From assembly GCA_021850325.1 (NCBI GenBank), contig JAJZMF010000045.1:17525-81524 (forward strand): DNA of 64,000 bases, written 5' to 3'. How positions within the stretch are numbered: the stretch's first letter is position 1; every line of letters begins with the position of its first letter. The notes beneath the pieces were generated by a model. That model saw nothing but the letters and a program-made list of their open reading frames with translations, did no database searches and was not told where the DNA came from. The position numbers were made by a program, and so were the translations under genes. Positions 51,255 to 60,192 of the stretch are shown here, piece by piece. Origin of the DNA: Actinomycetes bacterium. Lineage in GTDB: Bacteria > Actinomycetota > Acidimicrobiia > Acidimicrobiales > Palsa-688.

Positions 51255-52400
51255 GTGACAGGGGCCCGACTACCCACGAAGAAACTTGCTGGCTGCACAC
51301 TGGCAGCTGCCGCGCTGAGCACCGCCCTTGCTGTCCCTCTTGTGACCATGGGCTCCAACCCGAAGGCTACTCGTCCAAGCCGTGCTGCCATCGTCCTGGC
51401 GGCATTCGCATCGAAGCTCGCCGGGCCCACGGACGGCGGCGTGGTCCTGCATGGCGACAAGCCACCGGCAGCCAAGCTCGGCGGGCTCAATGACTTCTAC
51501 ATCGACACGCGCACGTTGGCGCTCTATGGCCCAAAGCAGAAGCACGGCTGGGGCAAGCCGGTGTCACTCGTGGGCCCCCGTGGCCCACGGGGACAGGTAG
51601 GTGCGACTGGCCCGGCCGGGCCGATTGGCGCAGTGGGCTCACCGGGGGTGAGCGGTACGGCCGGGCCGGTTGGGCCGGTTGGGCCGGTTGGGCCGGTTGG
51701 GCCGGTTGGGCCGGTTGGGCCGGTTGGGCCGGTTGGGCCGGTGGGTGCAGCGGGGCCGACCGGGGCCAACGGTGCCGCTGGCCCAACCGGGCCGCGGGGC
51801 CTTGTCGGTGCAACCGGGCCTGTCGGTGCAACCGGGCCCACTGGTGCAACCGGGCCCACTGGTGCAACCGGGCCCACTGGTGGAGCCGGCGCCTTGGAGT
51901 CGAGCGGGTCGATGTCGGGCCTTACCACCATCGCCGGAGGTCTCCCGGGCGAGGGTGGGGCCCTTCCGCTCAGCGGCGTGCTGGCAAACGCCCCAGGCAT
52001 TGCCATGACCGGGACCCTGTCCACGGACTCCACGAACAACTACGTGGGGCAGGTGCTGCCAGGTAACGAGACGATCACAGGCATTACAGCCTCATTCCAG
52101 CTGAACCAACTGCTCAGCCTGGTTGGCACCACCGTGACCATCACCGCCCAGGTCTTCGTGAGCAGTGACGGCGGGGCGACGTACAGCCCGCTCGCCGGCA
52201 CGGTGGTTACCCTCGCCCCCGCTCTGACCGGGATCGTTGCATCCGGTGCCACCAGCAACGGGACCGTCACGGGGCTCAACATCCCGGTCCCCGCAGGAGA
52301 CCTCGGGATGGTGGTCTTCTCGGTCAGCGCGGCCGGCATCAGCCTTATCGACAGCGTGGACGGCACGGCCACTGCCGGGGTCTCCTATACAGGCGGCTGA
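51255..52400 (+). CDS. Secreted collagen-like repeat protein
   Basis: A 381-residue protein. Signal or anchor hydrophobic segment at about 12-31, a short linker domain to about residue 105, an uninterrupted Gly-X-Y collagen-like region (about 106-216) with nine GPV triplets and several GPT/GAT triplets, and then a C-terminal beta-rich domain of about 165 residues that resembles the globular heads of exosporium/BclA-type proteins. Pro at X and Thr or Val at Y suit a triple helix without hydroxyproline. The GTG at 51255 follows AAGGAG. It is probably displayed on the cell surface as a trimer and might mediate adhesion. Confidence 0.85.
   Translation: MTGARLPTKKLAGCTLAAAALSTALAVPLVTMGSNPKATRPSRAAIVLAAFASKLAGPTDGGVVLHGDKPPAAKLGGLNDFYIDTRTLALYGPKQKHGWGKPVSLVGPRGPRGQVGATGPAGPIGAVGSPGVSGTAGPVGPVGPVGPVGPVGPVGPVGPVGPVGAAGPTGANGAAGPTGPRGLVGATGPVGATGPTGATGPTGATGPTGGAGALESSGSMSGLTTIAGGLPGEGGALPLSGVLANAPGIAMTGTLSTDSTNNYVGQVLPGNETITGITASFQLNQLLSLVGTTVTITAQVFVSSDGGATYSPLAGTVVTLAPALTGIVASGATSNGTVTGLNIPVPAGDLGMVVFSVSAAGISLIDSVDGTATAGVSYTGG
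51668..51739. repeat. Eight perfect 9-bp tandem repeats
   Basis: GGTTGGGCC is repeated eight times without error and encodes the GPV run of the collagen-like protein. A second, 18-bp imperfect repeat (GGTGCAACCGGGCCCACT type) follows at about 51807-51889. Both change length in multiples of 3 bp, so the frame is kept. Confidence 0.9.
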
Positions 52401-52881
52401 GCCTCTCAGCATCGAAGTCGACAGGGGCCGTCCTGCGCGCCCCCTCCCTGTGACCACAGCCGACCGGTGACCTGCCGGTACACCCCCAGCGCGGCATCTG
52501 CGTCGCCCACCCCCCAGTACAGCGCTGTCCACCTGTCCCCTGACGGCGGGCCGGCGCCCTGGGGCCCGCACCGCTCAGCGGCACTCCAGGTCGTGCTCGG
52601 AAAGGCCATCGTGGACGGCACAGGCACCAGGTGTGGCCGGAACTGCACCAGGGTAGGTACTCGGGGCCGTGCCGGCGCAGCAACCGGGGTAATCCGACCA
52701 TTGGGCTAGTGCTAGTGCGAGGGAGCGACATGGGCACGGCTCCTCGCCTCGAGCGGTGGCCGCTCGCGTGCCGGCCTCGCTCTGCCACGCCCGAGCATTG
52801 CCCTTGAACCGAGCAAACAAGCCGTCCTGTACGAACAGCTGGCCACTTGGGGGTTGCCCTGGGCCGCGAAAGGTGGGTTGG
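52401..52881. other. 481-bp intergenic region, no gene supported
   Basis: It lies between the collagen-like gene and a small membrane protein gene. Frames of about 80 codons exist on both strands, but none has a ribosome site plus family resemblance. The base composition near 52700-52860 is slightly less G+C rich than the surroundings. Confidence 0.4.
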
Positions 52882-53154
52882 ATGCGCACAACAGCAGGTA
52901 GCGGGCTGATCGGCCTTGGTGTCGTAATGGGAGTAGTGGGCGCAGTCCTCGAATTTGCGGTCACCGCCAGCGGCCCTCCGGGCTTCGATGTCAACACGGT
53001 GGGGTTGATATTGCTTGTGGCAGGCCTCGTCGTCTGCCTGCTCGGGCTCGGGGTGGTGGTGATGAGCGGCTGGAGACGGAGCACCGTCCGTGAAGAGGTC
53101 CAGCTGACCCCACAGGGCCGGCAGCGGCTCGAACAGCGCGAGGACGTGGGATGA
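52882..53154 (+). CDS. Small two-helix membrane protein (DUF6458-like)
   Basis: A 90-residue protein with two transmembrane helices (about 8-27 and 39-62) joined by a short loop, and a charged cytosolic tail. The layout and the GLIGLGVVMGVVGAVLEFAV opening match a family of small actinobacterial membrane proteins of unknown role. AGGTGGG lies 8 bases before the ATG. It is followed after about 120 bp by the DUF1275 gene on the same strand. Confidence 0.75.
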   Translation: MRTTAGSGLIGLGVVMGVVGAVLEFAVTASGPPGFDVNTVGLILLVAGLVVCLLGLGVVVMSGWRRSTVREEVQLTPQGRQRLEQREDVG

Positions 53155-53274
53155 TCTACCCTGCGCTGCCTCCCATCCCGAGCTCGCCGGGCCCCAGAGC
53201 ACGACCCTCCGCACCATCTGTCGGGCCGCCGGGTGAGCGGCTCCCCCGCTGTCGTCACAGGAGGTTACCCGACC

Positions 53275-54045
53275 GTGACAGGAGGTTACCCGAGCCCCGA
53301 CGAGCAGAGGATGGCGCCTGACCGCTCTGCGCCAGGACCGTCAGCGCAATCGGGCCACGCTCCCCGAGAGGTCACCTGGTCGATGCCGGTGACAGTGGTC
53401 ATCCTGCTCACCGTTGCCGCCGGAGCCACCGATGCCCTCTCCTTCCTGGCGCTCGGGAGAGTCTTCTCCAGCGTCATGACCGGCAACACGGTCCTGCTCG
53501 GCATAGCCGTTGGCGAAGGACGCCCGGCCCCGGTGCTGCACGCAGGCGCCGCCCTGGCCGGCTACAGCGCCGGGACCGTCGTCGCCACCAGGCTCGGGCG
53601 GACAGGAGAAGGGCGCCCGACAAAGTGGCGCACGCTCGTCGCTCTTGCTGCCGAGCTCTTTGTGCTTACGAGTGTCCTGACCGGATGGTTGGCCGCCCTC
53701 GGCCGGCCTTCGGGGAGGCTCCAGGTCGCGCTGCTGGCCTTGGCTGCAGCAGCCATGGGAGCGCAGAGCGCCACCGTCAATGCCTTCCCGGGCCCGAAAC
53801 AGCCGACGACCCGTCTCACCGGCACCATCACGGGCCTTCTCGGCTCCCTGGCGGCCGGGTTGGGCAGCGGAGGCCGCTCCCGCGGCGCCGGGGCCCTGCT
53901 CGCCCTGCTCGCCGGAGCTGCGGCATGCGCTGCCCTCCTCGCTTACGCCCGCCTCCTGGCACCGCTCCTTGCCCCCGGGGTGCTCGTCCTCGCACTTGTC
54001 CGCCAGGTCATGGCTGGGATGGCGCCGGAGCGGGTGAGAGGGTAA
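53275..54045 (+). CDS. DUF1275 (YoaK-like) membrane protein
   Basis: A 256-residue integral membrane protein with about six helices; GATDALSFLALGRVFSSVMTGNTVLLGIA is the DUF1275 signature, and AQSATVNAFPG a second conserved segment. Transport is suspected for this family, but no substrate is known. The start is uncertain: the GTG at 53275 has AGGAGG 10 bases upstream; a GTG at 53233 or an ATG at 53311 would change only the unstructured N-terminus. The region contains ACAGGAGGTTACCCGA twice (53257-53272, 53278-53293), which duplicates the ribosome site. Confidence 0.8.
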   Translation: MTGGYPSPDEQRMAPDRSAPGPSAQSGHAPREVTWSMPVTVVILLTVAAGATDALSFLALGRVFSSVMTGNTVLLGIAVGEGRPAPVLHAGAALAGYSAGTVVATRLGRTGEGRPTKWRTLVALAAELFVLTSVLTGWLAALGRPSGRLQVALLALAAAAMGAQSATVNAFPGPKQPTTRLTGTITGLLGSLAAGLGSGGRSRGAGALLALLAGAAACAALLAYARLLAPLLAPGVLVLALVRQVMAGMAPERVRG

Positions 54046-54092
54046 GCACCGCCTGCACAGCCCCCGCTGCTCCGGGCAACCCCGGCTCGGCG

Positions 54093-54419
54093 TCAACGCG
54101 CCAGCACGTCTGCGAGCTGTGCCTTGTTCATCCTGCTACGGCCTTTGATGTTGCGCTGACGCGCCTCGTTGTACAACTGGTCGTAGGTGGGGCCACCCGG
54201 CCCCCTGTGCGAGCGCAGCCCGCCTCGGCGAGCGGATGAGATGTCTGCTGTAGAGGTCCGGCTCGCCGTGCGCGCCTCTCCGCTACGGGCCCGTTCCTTG
54301 TTGACCGTGCGCGCCGCTATCTCTCGGGCCTCTGAGGCGGGCCTACCCCTCGCCTCGAGGCCCTGCCGGATGTGCTGGTACTGACGTTCGCGCTGCCTGC
54401 TCCACTCTGTCTGTGGCAT
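54093..54419 (-). CDS. Rho N-terminal/SAP-like small basic protein (DUF7218-like)
   Basis: A 108-residue, strongly basic protein. The middle is Arg/Ser-rich and probably disordered; the C-terminal 35 residues (TYDQLYNEARQRNIKGRSRMNKAQLADVL) resemble the Rho-N/SAP helix-extended-loop-helix fold that binds nucleic acid. Such proteins are often labelled 'plasmid stabilization protein' without evidence. The ATG at 54419 begins the conserved MPxTEWSxxRERQYxHI segment. It is convergent with the DUF1275 gene and divergent from the sugar transporter. Confidence 0.75.
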   Translation of the reverse strand: MPQTEWSRQRERQYQHIRQGLEARGRPASEAREIAARTVNKERARSGEARTASRTSTADISSARRGGLRSHRGPGGPTYDQLYNEARQRNIKGRSRMNKAQLADVLAR

Positions 54420-54572
54420 GGGTGGTACTTACCCCTCCGCCGGCCGTTTGCCGCACGGCGCTGTACCAGGTGACCACAACCTCTGCTGTGGCTTGCGAGT
54501 TTCGTGGCGCGGCGGGACGGGTAGTTGGCGTGGATGGGCATCGGCGGGTGCCCTGGAGGAGGCGGCACAGCA

Positions 54573-56000
54573 ATGTTCAGCTTCGTCAAGCAGCTCAGCA
54601 GGCCGGAGAACCGTTTTGTTGCCTGGATTGCGGGCCTGGCGGCATTGGGGGGGTTCCTCTTCGGCTTCGACACGGGCGTCGTGGGCAGCGCCGAGCCCTA
54701 CTTCGCCAAGGCCCTGCACACGGGCCCGTCCGGGGAGTCCTGGGTGGTAGGGTCCCTCCTGCTGGGGGCGATTTGCGGCGCGGCAGTGGCCGGCCACCTG
54801 GCGGACATGCTGAGCCGCAAGTGGACGAAGATGCTGGGCGGGGTCGTCTTCTTCGTCGCCGCCATCGGCTCAGGCTTCCCCCCCAACTTGACCTGGCTGT
54901 GCGTGGCACGTTCCGTGGTCGGCCTCGGAGTGGGCGCGGCGTCCTTTGTCGCCCCTCTTTACATATCCGAGCAGTCGCCGAGGGCCCTCAGGGGCGGGAT
55001 GACGGCGCTGAACCAGGTCATGATCACCTTCGGGATCCTCGTAGCCTACTTGTCGGACTACGCCCTGAGCGGTACCGGCAAGGACAACTGGCGTTGGATG
55101 TTCGGCATCGAAGCCGTACCCGGAGCAATCTTGGCCATCGCCATGGTGTTCGTGCCTCACACGCCGCGCTGGCTGGTCGAGCACGACCGCGCCGACGAAG
55201 CCCGGCATGTCCTCCACCTCACGCGCCACAGCGGGGACGTGGAGAGCGAGCTCAGGGAGATACAGGAGGTTTCCGAAGCCCAGCACCGGACCACCTACCG
55301 TCAGGTCCTACTTTCGCCAAGACTGAGGCCGTTCATGGTCGTCGGCGTCGTGCTGGCGTTCCTCCAACAGGCGGTGGGGATCAACGCCGTGGTCTACTTC
55401 GGTGCGGTCGACCTCAAGTTCATGGGGGTATCGACGGCCACGGCCGTTTACGAGGCGATCACCCTCGGCATCGTCAACTTCGTCTTCGCGTTGGCGGCCG
55501 TCATGGTCCTCGACTGGGTCGGCCGGAAACCGTTGCTCGTGGTCGGTTCCATCGGCATGCTCCTGTCTTTGGCGGGTGAAGGGTGGTTCTTCTCCACCAG
55601 CACCTCCTACCAGCATGCACAGGCCGCCTACGGGCTTGCCTTCGTGCTTGCGTTCCTCGCCTTTTTCGAGATCAGCCTCGGCCCGGTCTTCTGGTTGATG
55701 ATCGCCGAGCTCTACCCGCTAGGCGCCCGCTCCAAGGCGATGGCCGTTGCGACCATGACCAACTGGACGTTCAACTTCCTCGTCTCGTACTTCTACCTGA
55801 CCATGACCAGGGACCTCGGTCGGGACGGCACCTTCTGGTTCTTTGGCTTCTTTGCCCTGCTCTCGGTCCTGTTCACGCTGTTCAAGGTCCCGGAGACCAA
55901 GCAGCGCTCCCTCGAGCAGATCGAGCGGGACGTGCTCGGCGGTAACGGGGCGCCGGCTCCGCCGGCCCGCCCGCGGCGGCCCACGGCCGCTCACGCCTGA
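54573..56000 (+). CDS. MFS sugar transporter (sugar porter family)
   Basis: A 475-residue, 12-helix major facilitator protein. The sugar-porter landmarks are GFLFGFDTGVVGSA in TM1, the LADMLSRK-type loop after TM2, TPRWLVEHDR before the central loop, QQAVGINAVVYFGA in TM7 (QQ and N bind sugar in XylE/GLUT), VGRKPLL and VPETKQRSLEQIE at the end. It probably imports a hexose or pentose by proton symport. GGAGGAGG lies 10 bases before the ATG at 54573. It stands alone. Confidence 0.92.
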   Translation: MFSFVKQLSRPENRFVAWIAGLAALGGFLFGFDTGVVGSAEPYFAKALHTGPSGESWVVGSLLLGAICGAAVAGHLADMLSRKWTKMLGGVVFFVAAIGSGFPPNLTWLCVARSVVGLGVGAASFVAPLYISEQSPRALRGGMTALNQVMITFGILVAYLSDYALSGTGKDNWRWMFGIEAVPGAILAIAMVFVPHTPRWLVEHDRADEARHVLHLTRHSGDVESELREIQEVSEAQHRTTYRQVLLSPRLRPFMVVGVVLAFLQQAVGINAVVYFGAVDLKFMGVSTATAVYEAITLGIVNFVFALAAVMVLDWVGRKPLLVVGSIGMLLSLAGEGWFFSTSTSYQHAQAAYGLAFVLAFLAFFEISLGPVFWLMIAELYPLGARSKAMAVATMTNWTFNFLVSYFYLTMTRDLGRDGTFWFFGFFALLSVLFTLFKVPETKQRSLEQIERDVLGGNGAPAPPARPRRPTAAHA

Positions 56001-56048
56001 CGGGGCACTCCGGGGGTGCCCCGGACCGTGCGAACGGCCGCCGGCCAA

Positions 56049-56083
56049 GGCCCAAGGCCCAAGGCCCAAGGCCCAAGGCCCAA
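56049..56083. repeat. Five perfect 7-bp tandem repeats
   Basis: GGCCCAA occurs five times in tandem, preceded by a 6-bp degenerate copy. It lies between the convergent stops of the MFS and VIT genes. No coding role. Confidence 0.85.
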
Positions 56084-56130
56084 GGAGGTTGGCGGGCCCA
56101 CGGGAGACCGGGCGGTAGCCCGAGCCGCCT

Positions 56131-56880
56131 TCAGCCTGCGATACCACTGGCACCCAGGGCATGGCCCACCCCGAAGGTGATACCGGCGGCGATGGCAGCC
56201 AACAACAACTGGCGTGCAGCAGAAGTCGCCGCCGGACGTCCCGCCGAGATGCCCAGCACAGCCCCGACCGTGGCCGAGGCGGTGGCTGTAAGTGCCACGG
56301 AGAGCCACAGAGCAGCCGGACCGGTGAGGAAGAACCATGCCACCAGCGGCACGACTGCCCCCAGGGCAAATGAGACGAAGGAGGAAAGGCCTGCCTGCAC
56401 CGGGGAGCCCAGTTGTCCCGGGTCGAGGCCGAGCTCGTCACGGGCGTGCGCCTCCAGGGCGGAACCCTTGTCCCTCATGAGCTGGGCCGCAACCTCACCC
56501 GCCACATCAGGGGCAGCTCCCCTGTCGATGTAGATGGCCTGCAGCTCCCTGCGCTCGGCCTCGGGGTGGGCCTCGATCTCCTCCGACTCCACCGCCAGCT
56601 CTCGCTCGAACAGCTCCCGCTGGCCCTTCATCGAGATGAACTCGCCAATGGCCATGGAGCAAGCCCCGCCGACCAGGCCGACCAGGCCCGCCAGGCGGAC
56701 GGTCGAGGCTGCAGGATGTGCCCCCGCGACACCGAGGACGAGCGCTACGTTCGACACCAAGCCGTCATTGACGCCCAGCACAGCGGCTCGCGCCCCGCCG
56801 CCCTTGACATCACGGTGACGGGGCTCGGGTTGGAAGTGCCTCTGCCGGCCTTCTCCGGTCGTGCGTTGCCCAGTTGCCAC
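56131..56880 (-). CDS. VIT/Ccc1 family iron/manganese transporter
   Basis: A 249-residue membrane protein of the VIT1/CCC1 family: VNDGLVSNVALVLGVAGA in TM1, AIGEFISMKGQRELFERELAVE leading to the Glu-rich cytosolic metal-binding domain (about 85-155), then three more helices. In other organisms it moves Fe2+ or Mn2+ out of the cytosol. The GTG at 56880 gives a 35-residue N-terminal tail; its ribosome site is weak, and a TTG 21 bases upstream is also possible. It is divergent from the BON-domain gene. Confidence 0.85.
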   Translation of the reverse strand: MATGQRTTGEGRQRHFQPEPRHRDVKGGGARAAVLGVNDGLVSNVALVLGVAGAHPAASTVRLAGLVGLVGGACSMAIGEFISMKGQRELFERELAVESEEIEAHPEAERRELQAIYIDRGAAPDVAGEVAAQLMRDKGSALEAHARDELGLDPGQLGSPVQAGLSSFVSFALGAVVPLVAWFFLTGPAALWLSVALTATASATVGAVLGISAGRPAATSAARQLLLAAIAAGITFGVGHALGASGIAG

Positions 56881-57039
56881 GTAAGAGTGGGTTCCCGTCA
56901 ACCTGGCCGTCGAAACCGTCCCGCCCAGATGCCGGCGCACCGGCCGGGAGCCCACCCGCCCCTCCGTCCGGCCCGATCGGGTAGGTCGGCACCACGGCCA
57001 CAGGTGGGCCAGGGCCGGCCAGGGGGTAGAGAACCCTAT

Positions 57040-57516
57040 ATGAGCAAAGAGACTCCGGCGGGTGACATGCCGGGCACAGGAAAGCTCGCCTACCTGGGCA
57101 CGTGCCTGCGCGACATGCTGGTAAGCGACCCCAGGGTCGGCCAACAGGATCTCCGCCTGGCCATTGACGAACAGCAACTGCTGCTCAGCGGCTCGGTGGC
57201 AACCGAGGGGCACCACGATGCCGTCATGGAGGTGGTACACGAGGCGGTACCGGGCATCATCGTCAGAGACGACCTCCAGGTCGTCGACATGGGCACCACG
57301 GGGTGGGCGGACGGGCACATGGGCGCGGCCGACCTGGAGGCCGAAGGGCGCACTGCGGCCCGGGCGCCCCTCGACCGGGAGCGGGCCCCGGCAACGCGCT
57401 CACAACAGGTGGTCTTGGCCTGCTCGGCCGGGCTGTTGGCCTTGATCGCCTGGCGGTCTTGGGGACGGGGATCGGCGGCCCGGAAGTCGGGGTGCGCACA
57501 GGCGAGGAGGGGGTGA
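57040..57516 (+). CDS. BON-domain protein with C-terminal membrane anchor
   Basis: A 158-residue protein. The BON domain (about 20-85; LRLAIDEQQLLLSGSVATEGHHDAVMEVVHEA) is known to bind phospholipid or other surface ligands. A charged linker follows, then one hydrophobic helix near the C-terminus (VVLACSAGLLALIAW) with a basic end, so it is probably tail-anchored with BON in the cytosol. GGGGGTAGAG precedes the ATG. Its stop overlaps a short downstream reading frame (GTGA). Confidence 0.75.
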   Translation: MSKETPAGDMPGTGKLAYLGTCLRDMLVSDPRVGQQDLRLAIDEQQLLLSGSVATEGHHDAVMEVVHEAVPGIIVRDDLQVVDMGTTGWADGHMGAADLEAEGRTAARAPLDRERAPATRSQQVVLACSAGLLALIAWRSWGRGSAARKSGCAQARRG

Positions 57517-57689
57517 CGTGGTTGGCACACCTCTCGGGCCGTGCGGCCCCTACCGGCCCTCTGCCCCCGCTACCCGGACCGGACGAGCCACCGCCGGGCG
57601 AGCCCCGCCCTGCGCCCGGCCCCGAGCCTGGTCCTTGGCCGGCCCCGGGCCCCTGGCCGGAGCCCGGTCCCCAGCCGCCGCTGCAATGA
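57513..57689 (+). CDS. Short proline-rich protein, coupled to the BON gene
   Basis: A 58-residue frame that begins with a GTG overlapping the BON stop by 3 bases, with GAGGAGGGG directly upstream. The product is more than one-third proline, with PGPxP repeats (PAPGPEPGPWPAPGPWPEPG). I know no family. Overlap and ribosome site argue that it is translated; low complexity argues caution. Confidence 0.4.
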   Translation: MTWLAHLSGRAAPTGPLPPLPGPDEPPPGEPRPAPGPEPGPWPAPGPWPEPGPQPPLQ

Positions 57690-57700
57690 CCCGGGCCGTC

Positions 57701-58390
57701 TCAGCCGACCAGGGACGGCAGGGCGATCTCCCCGGGAGGCCCGTCATACACGAGCGCTCCGTCGCGCAGGGCCACGCAGCGGTCGGTCTTGGCGGCGTAG
57801 TCGAGCTGGTGCGTGGCCACGACGGTGCTCACCCCCGCTCTGGCCGTCTCGTCCAGCACGGCCTCGAACGCTTCCCGGCCGGGCGGGTCCAGCCCTATGA
57901 ACGGCTCATCGACGACCAGGACGGTGAGAGGCCGCACCAGTGCCAGCACGATGGCTGTCTTTTGGCGCAGGCCCCGCGAGAACCGTGCCGGTAGTTCGTC
58001 GGCCCGGGCGGACAACCCGAAACGGTCGACAAGGTAGGCGGCGCGGTCTTCCCAATCCTGCGCATCGTGGAGCCGGCAGGTGTACTCGATGTGCTCGTTG
58101 ACAGAGAGGTCGTCGTAAAGCACCGGCTCGTCGGGCAGGTAGGAGAGCTCGGCCCGGGCCTGGAGCGAGCCCGCGGGCTCGCCGCCCACCTCCACCTTCC
58201 CGGCGCTGGGCTCCAGCAAGCCCGCCACCATCTTGAGGAACGTGCTCTTGCCCGAACCGTTGTGCCCGACCAGGGCCAGGCGCTGGCCGGTAGGCATCTG
58301 GAAGTCCAGCGGTTCGAGGGCCACGAGCCCGCCGTAGGACTTGGTGAGGCCGTCCGCTCGCAGGACGGGGCCACGCGCAGGTGCCGTCAT
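57701..58390 (-). CDS. ABC transporter ATPase (export type)
   Basis: A 229-residue ATPase: Walker A GHNGSGKST (about 43-51), a variant signature FSRGLRQK in place of LSGGQ, Walker B LVVDEPFIGLDP and switch ATHQ. The changed signature is seen in ABC-2-type exporters. It pairs with the multi-spanning protein whose gene ends 12 bp upstream. The ATG at 58390 is preferred over a GTG two codons earlier because of ribosome-site spacing. Confidence 0.9.
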   Translation of the reverse strand: MTAPARGPVLRADGLTKSYGGLVALEPLDFQMPTGQRLALVGHNGSGKSTFLKMVAGLLEPSAGKVEVGGEPAGSLQARAELSYLPDEPVLYDDLSVNEHIEYTCRLHDAQDWEDRAAYLVDRFGLSARADELPARFSRGLRQKTAIVLALVRPLTVLVVDEPFIGLDPPGREAFEAVLDETARAGVSTVVATHQLDYAAKTDRCVALRDGALVYDGPPGEIALPSLVG

Positions 58391-58402
58391 CGGCACCCGA
58401 CC

Positions 58403-60178
58403 TTAGGTCCCAACGCCGCCCGCCGTACCTCGCGCCCCCGTCCCCGACGCGCTGAAGGCCTGCTTTACGGCCTCGTGCAACGGGTCGTGGTACCGGGCCC
58501 AGGCGATGACCAACGCCACCATGACCAGCACGGGGATGCCGGCACCGGCGGCTGCGGCGGCACCGCCGGCCCCGCGAGCGGCCAGGACAGGCAGGACGCC
58601 CATGGTCGAGACCAGGGGCGGCCAGAGCGTCCTCGCCGCCAGCCGCGCCCCGACGGCTTCCGGCGGCATCAACATGTTGCTCTCGGCCAGTAGCGGCGGG
58701 GGCCCTTGGACCGTGCTGACCACCGCCCCGGCCAGCCCCGCCAACGAGGCCGGCACCCAGGTCACAGCGGCCACGGCGGCCGCCCCGGCGCCGGCGCCGG
58801 CCAGGGCGGCCCCGGTCACGGCGCCCACGGCGACCACAGCCAGCATCACCACGGCCGAGGGGAAGAAGAGGCCGGCGAGGACCGCCCCGCGAGCCTTGGG
58901 GTAGCCGTCCAGGAGCGCGGGGTGGTCCACCGCCTGTGCCATCGGCTCCGCCACGTCCAACCCGGCGACGTAGAGAGCCAAGCCGGCGACCACCGCCAGC
59001 GGGAGAGTCCCCCGCCACGCACCGTAAGCGGCCGCCCCGGCGCCGGCCCCCAGGAACGCGAGGCGGCCCAGGCGGACCGTCGGGAAGCGCAGGACGCCGT
59101 GCCAACCGCGTCTCCAGGACGCAGCGGCGGGGCCCGGCGGCCGCCTGCGGCCGCGGGCAGCACCGGGGCGCAGGGTGGCCCAGGGCCGCTGGCGGGGCCT
59201 GTCCTGGGCGAGCTGCCTGCGCAGCACGACCACAGTCCGCATGTCGCGCATGGTGGCGGCGAACCGGAGCTGGCCTGCCAGGCTGGCGCGCCTCTCGGAG
59301 GCCTCCACCGAGGTGCCCCCGACGAGTGCCAGCCCGGCCAGGACGAGGCCGAGAGCCACCGCCCCGCCCACGAGGCCTGCCGGTCGCCAGCGCAGCGGCC
59401 ACAGGGCCATTTCGCCGAGGAGGCTGAACGGGGACGTGGCCCGGGCCATGGCCAGGTCGGTACCTGCCCAGGCCAGGACCGCGAGTGCCATGGCCGCGGC
59501 TGCCGCCCGACCGAGGCGGGCACCCGACACGACCATGGCCGCACCCAGGGGCCCGGCGACGACGAGGCCTCCCACCAGGGCGCCGGTAGCGGCCCACGCC
59601 GGCCATTGGCCACCGAGGCGTCTGTAGGCCAGCACCGCGATGACAGCACCGGCCAAGGCCCCGCACGCCCCGCCAAAACGGAGCATGCGCAGCGCCGGGC
59701 CGCGCAGCGCCCGTCCCCTGGGCACGGGCGCAAGGAGCACGTGACGGACGTCGGCCGCCTCCACGACCAGGGGGCCACCCCGGCCACCCGACCGCAACCC
59801 GACCGCCAGTGCCAGTGCGAAGACCGCTCCCACCACCTGCGGGCCGTCCGTGCTCACCTTCGCCAGCACGCTGGGTGCCACCTGCCGCCCACCGATCTCG
59901 GACACGAGCCACCAGAGAGCTGCGCCACCGACGAGCGCGGAGACGTAGGCCCGGTAGAGAGCTTCCATGACGTCCATGTCGGCGGTGCGGCGGCGGCGCC
60001 TGGCGCGGCGCAGGTCGACAAGTGCTTCACGGCCCAGGCGGGCGTCGGCGCTGAGCACGGCCTGACCGTACCAGGCACCCGAGGGGCCCGCACTGCGGGG
60101 CTTCGGTACCGGCTGCCAGGTGCATTGCGGCGGCGTGCGGTCGGCCCATGCCATACTGAAGGCCGCTCCGTCCTCCAT
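58403..60178 (-). CDS. Large ABC-exporter-associated membrane protein (DUF6297-like)
   Basis: A 591-residue protein with a basic N-terminal segment (LRRARRRRR, about 56-64) and roughly a dozen hydrophobic helices in two bundles separated by a cytosolic basic part (about 300-360). It resembles actinobacterial DUF6297 permeases that occur next to a single ATPase. It would be the membrane part of an exporter; the cargo is unknown. AGGAGG lies 7 bases before the ATG at 60178. It is divergent from the helicase gene with only 14 bp between starts. Confidence 0.75.
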   Translation of the reverse strand: MEDGAAFSMAWADRTPPQCTWQPVPKPRSAGPSGAWYGQAVLSADARLGREALVDLRRARRRRRTADMDVMEALYRAYVSALVGGAALWWLVSEIGGRQVAPSVLAKVSTDGPQVVGAVFALALAVGLRSGGRGGPLVVEAADVRHVLLAPVPRGRALRGPALRMLRFGGACGALAGAVIAVLAYRRLGGQWPAWAATGALVGGLVVAGPLGAAMVVSGARLGRAAAAAMALAVLAWAGTDLAMARATSPFSLLGEMALWPLRWRPAGLVGGAVALGLVLAGLALVGGTSVEASERRASLAGQLRFAATMRDMRTVVVLRRQLAQDRPRQRPWATLRPGAARGRRRPPGPAAASWRRGWHGVLRFPTVRLGRLAFLGAGAGAAAYGAWRGTLPLAVVAGLALYVAGLDVAEPMAQAVDHPALLDGYPKARGAVLAGLFFPSAVVMLAVVAVGAVTGAALAGAGAGAAAVAAVTWVPASLAGLAGAVVSTVQGPPPLLAESNMLMPPEAVGARLAARTLWPPLVSTMGVLPVLAARGAGGAAAAAGAGIPVLVMVALVIAWARYHDPLHEAVKQAFSASGTGARGTAGGVGT

Positions 60179-60192
60179 CCCGCTGACCTCCT

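Noticed and set aside
51662..51889. Regular repeats suggesting a CRISPR array
   Set aside because: Units are 9 or 18 bp with no unique spacers and encode Gly-X-Y triplets of a collagen-like protein.
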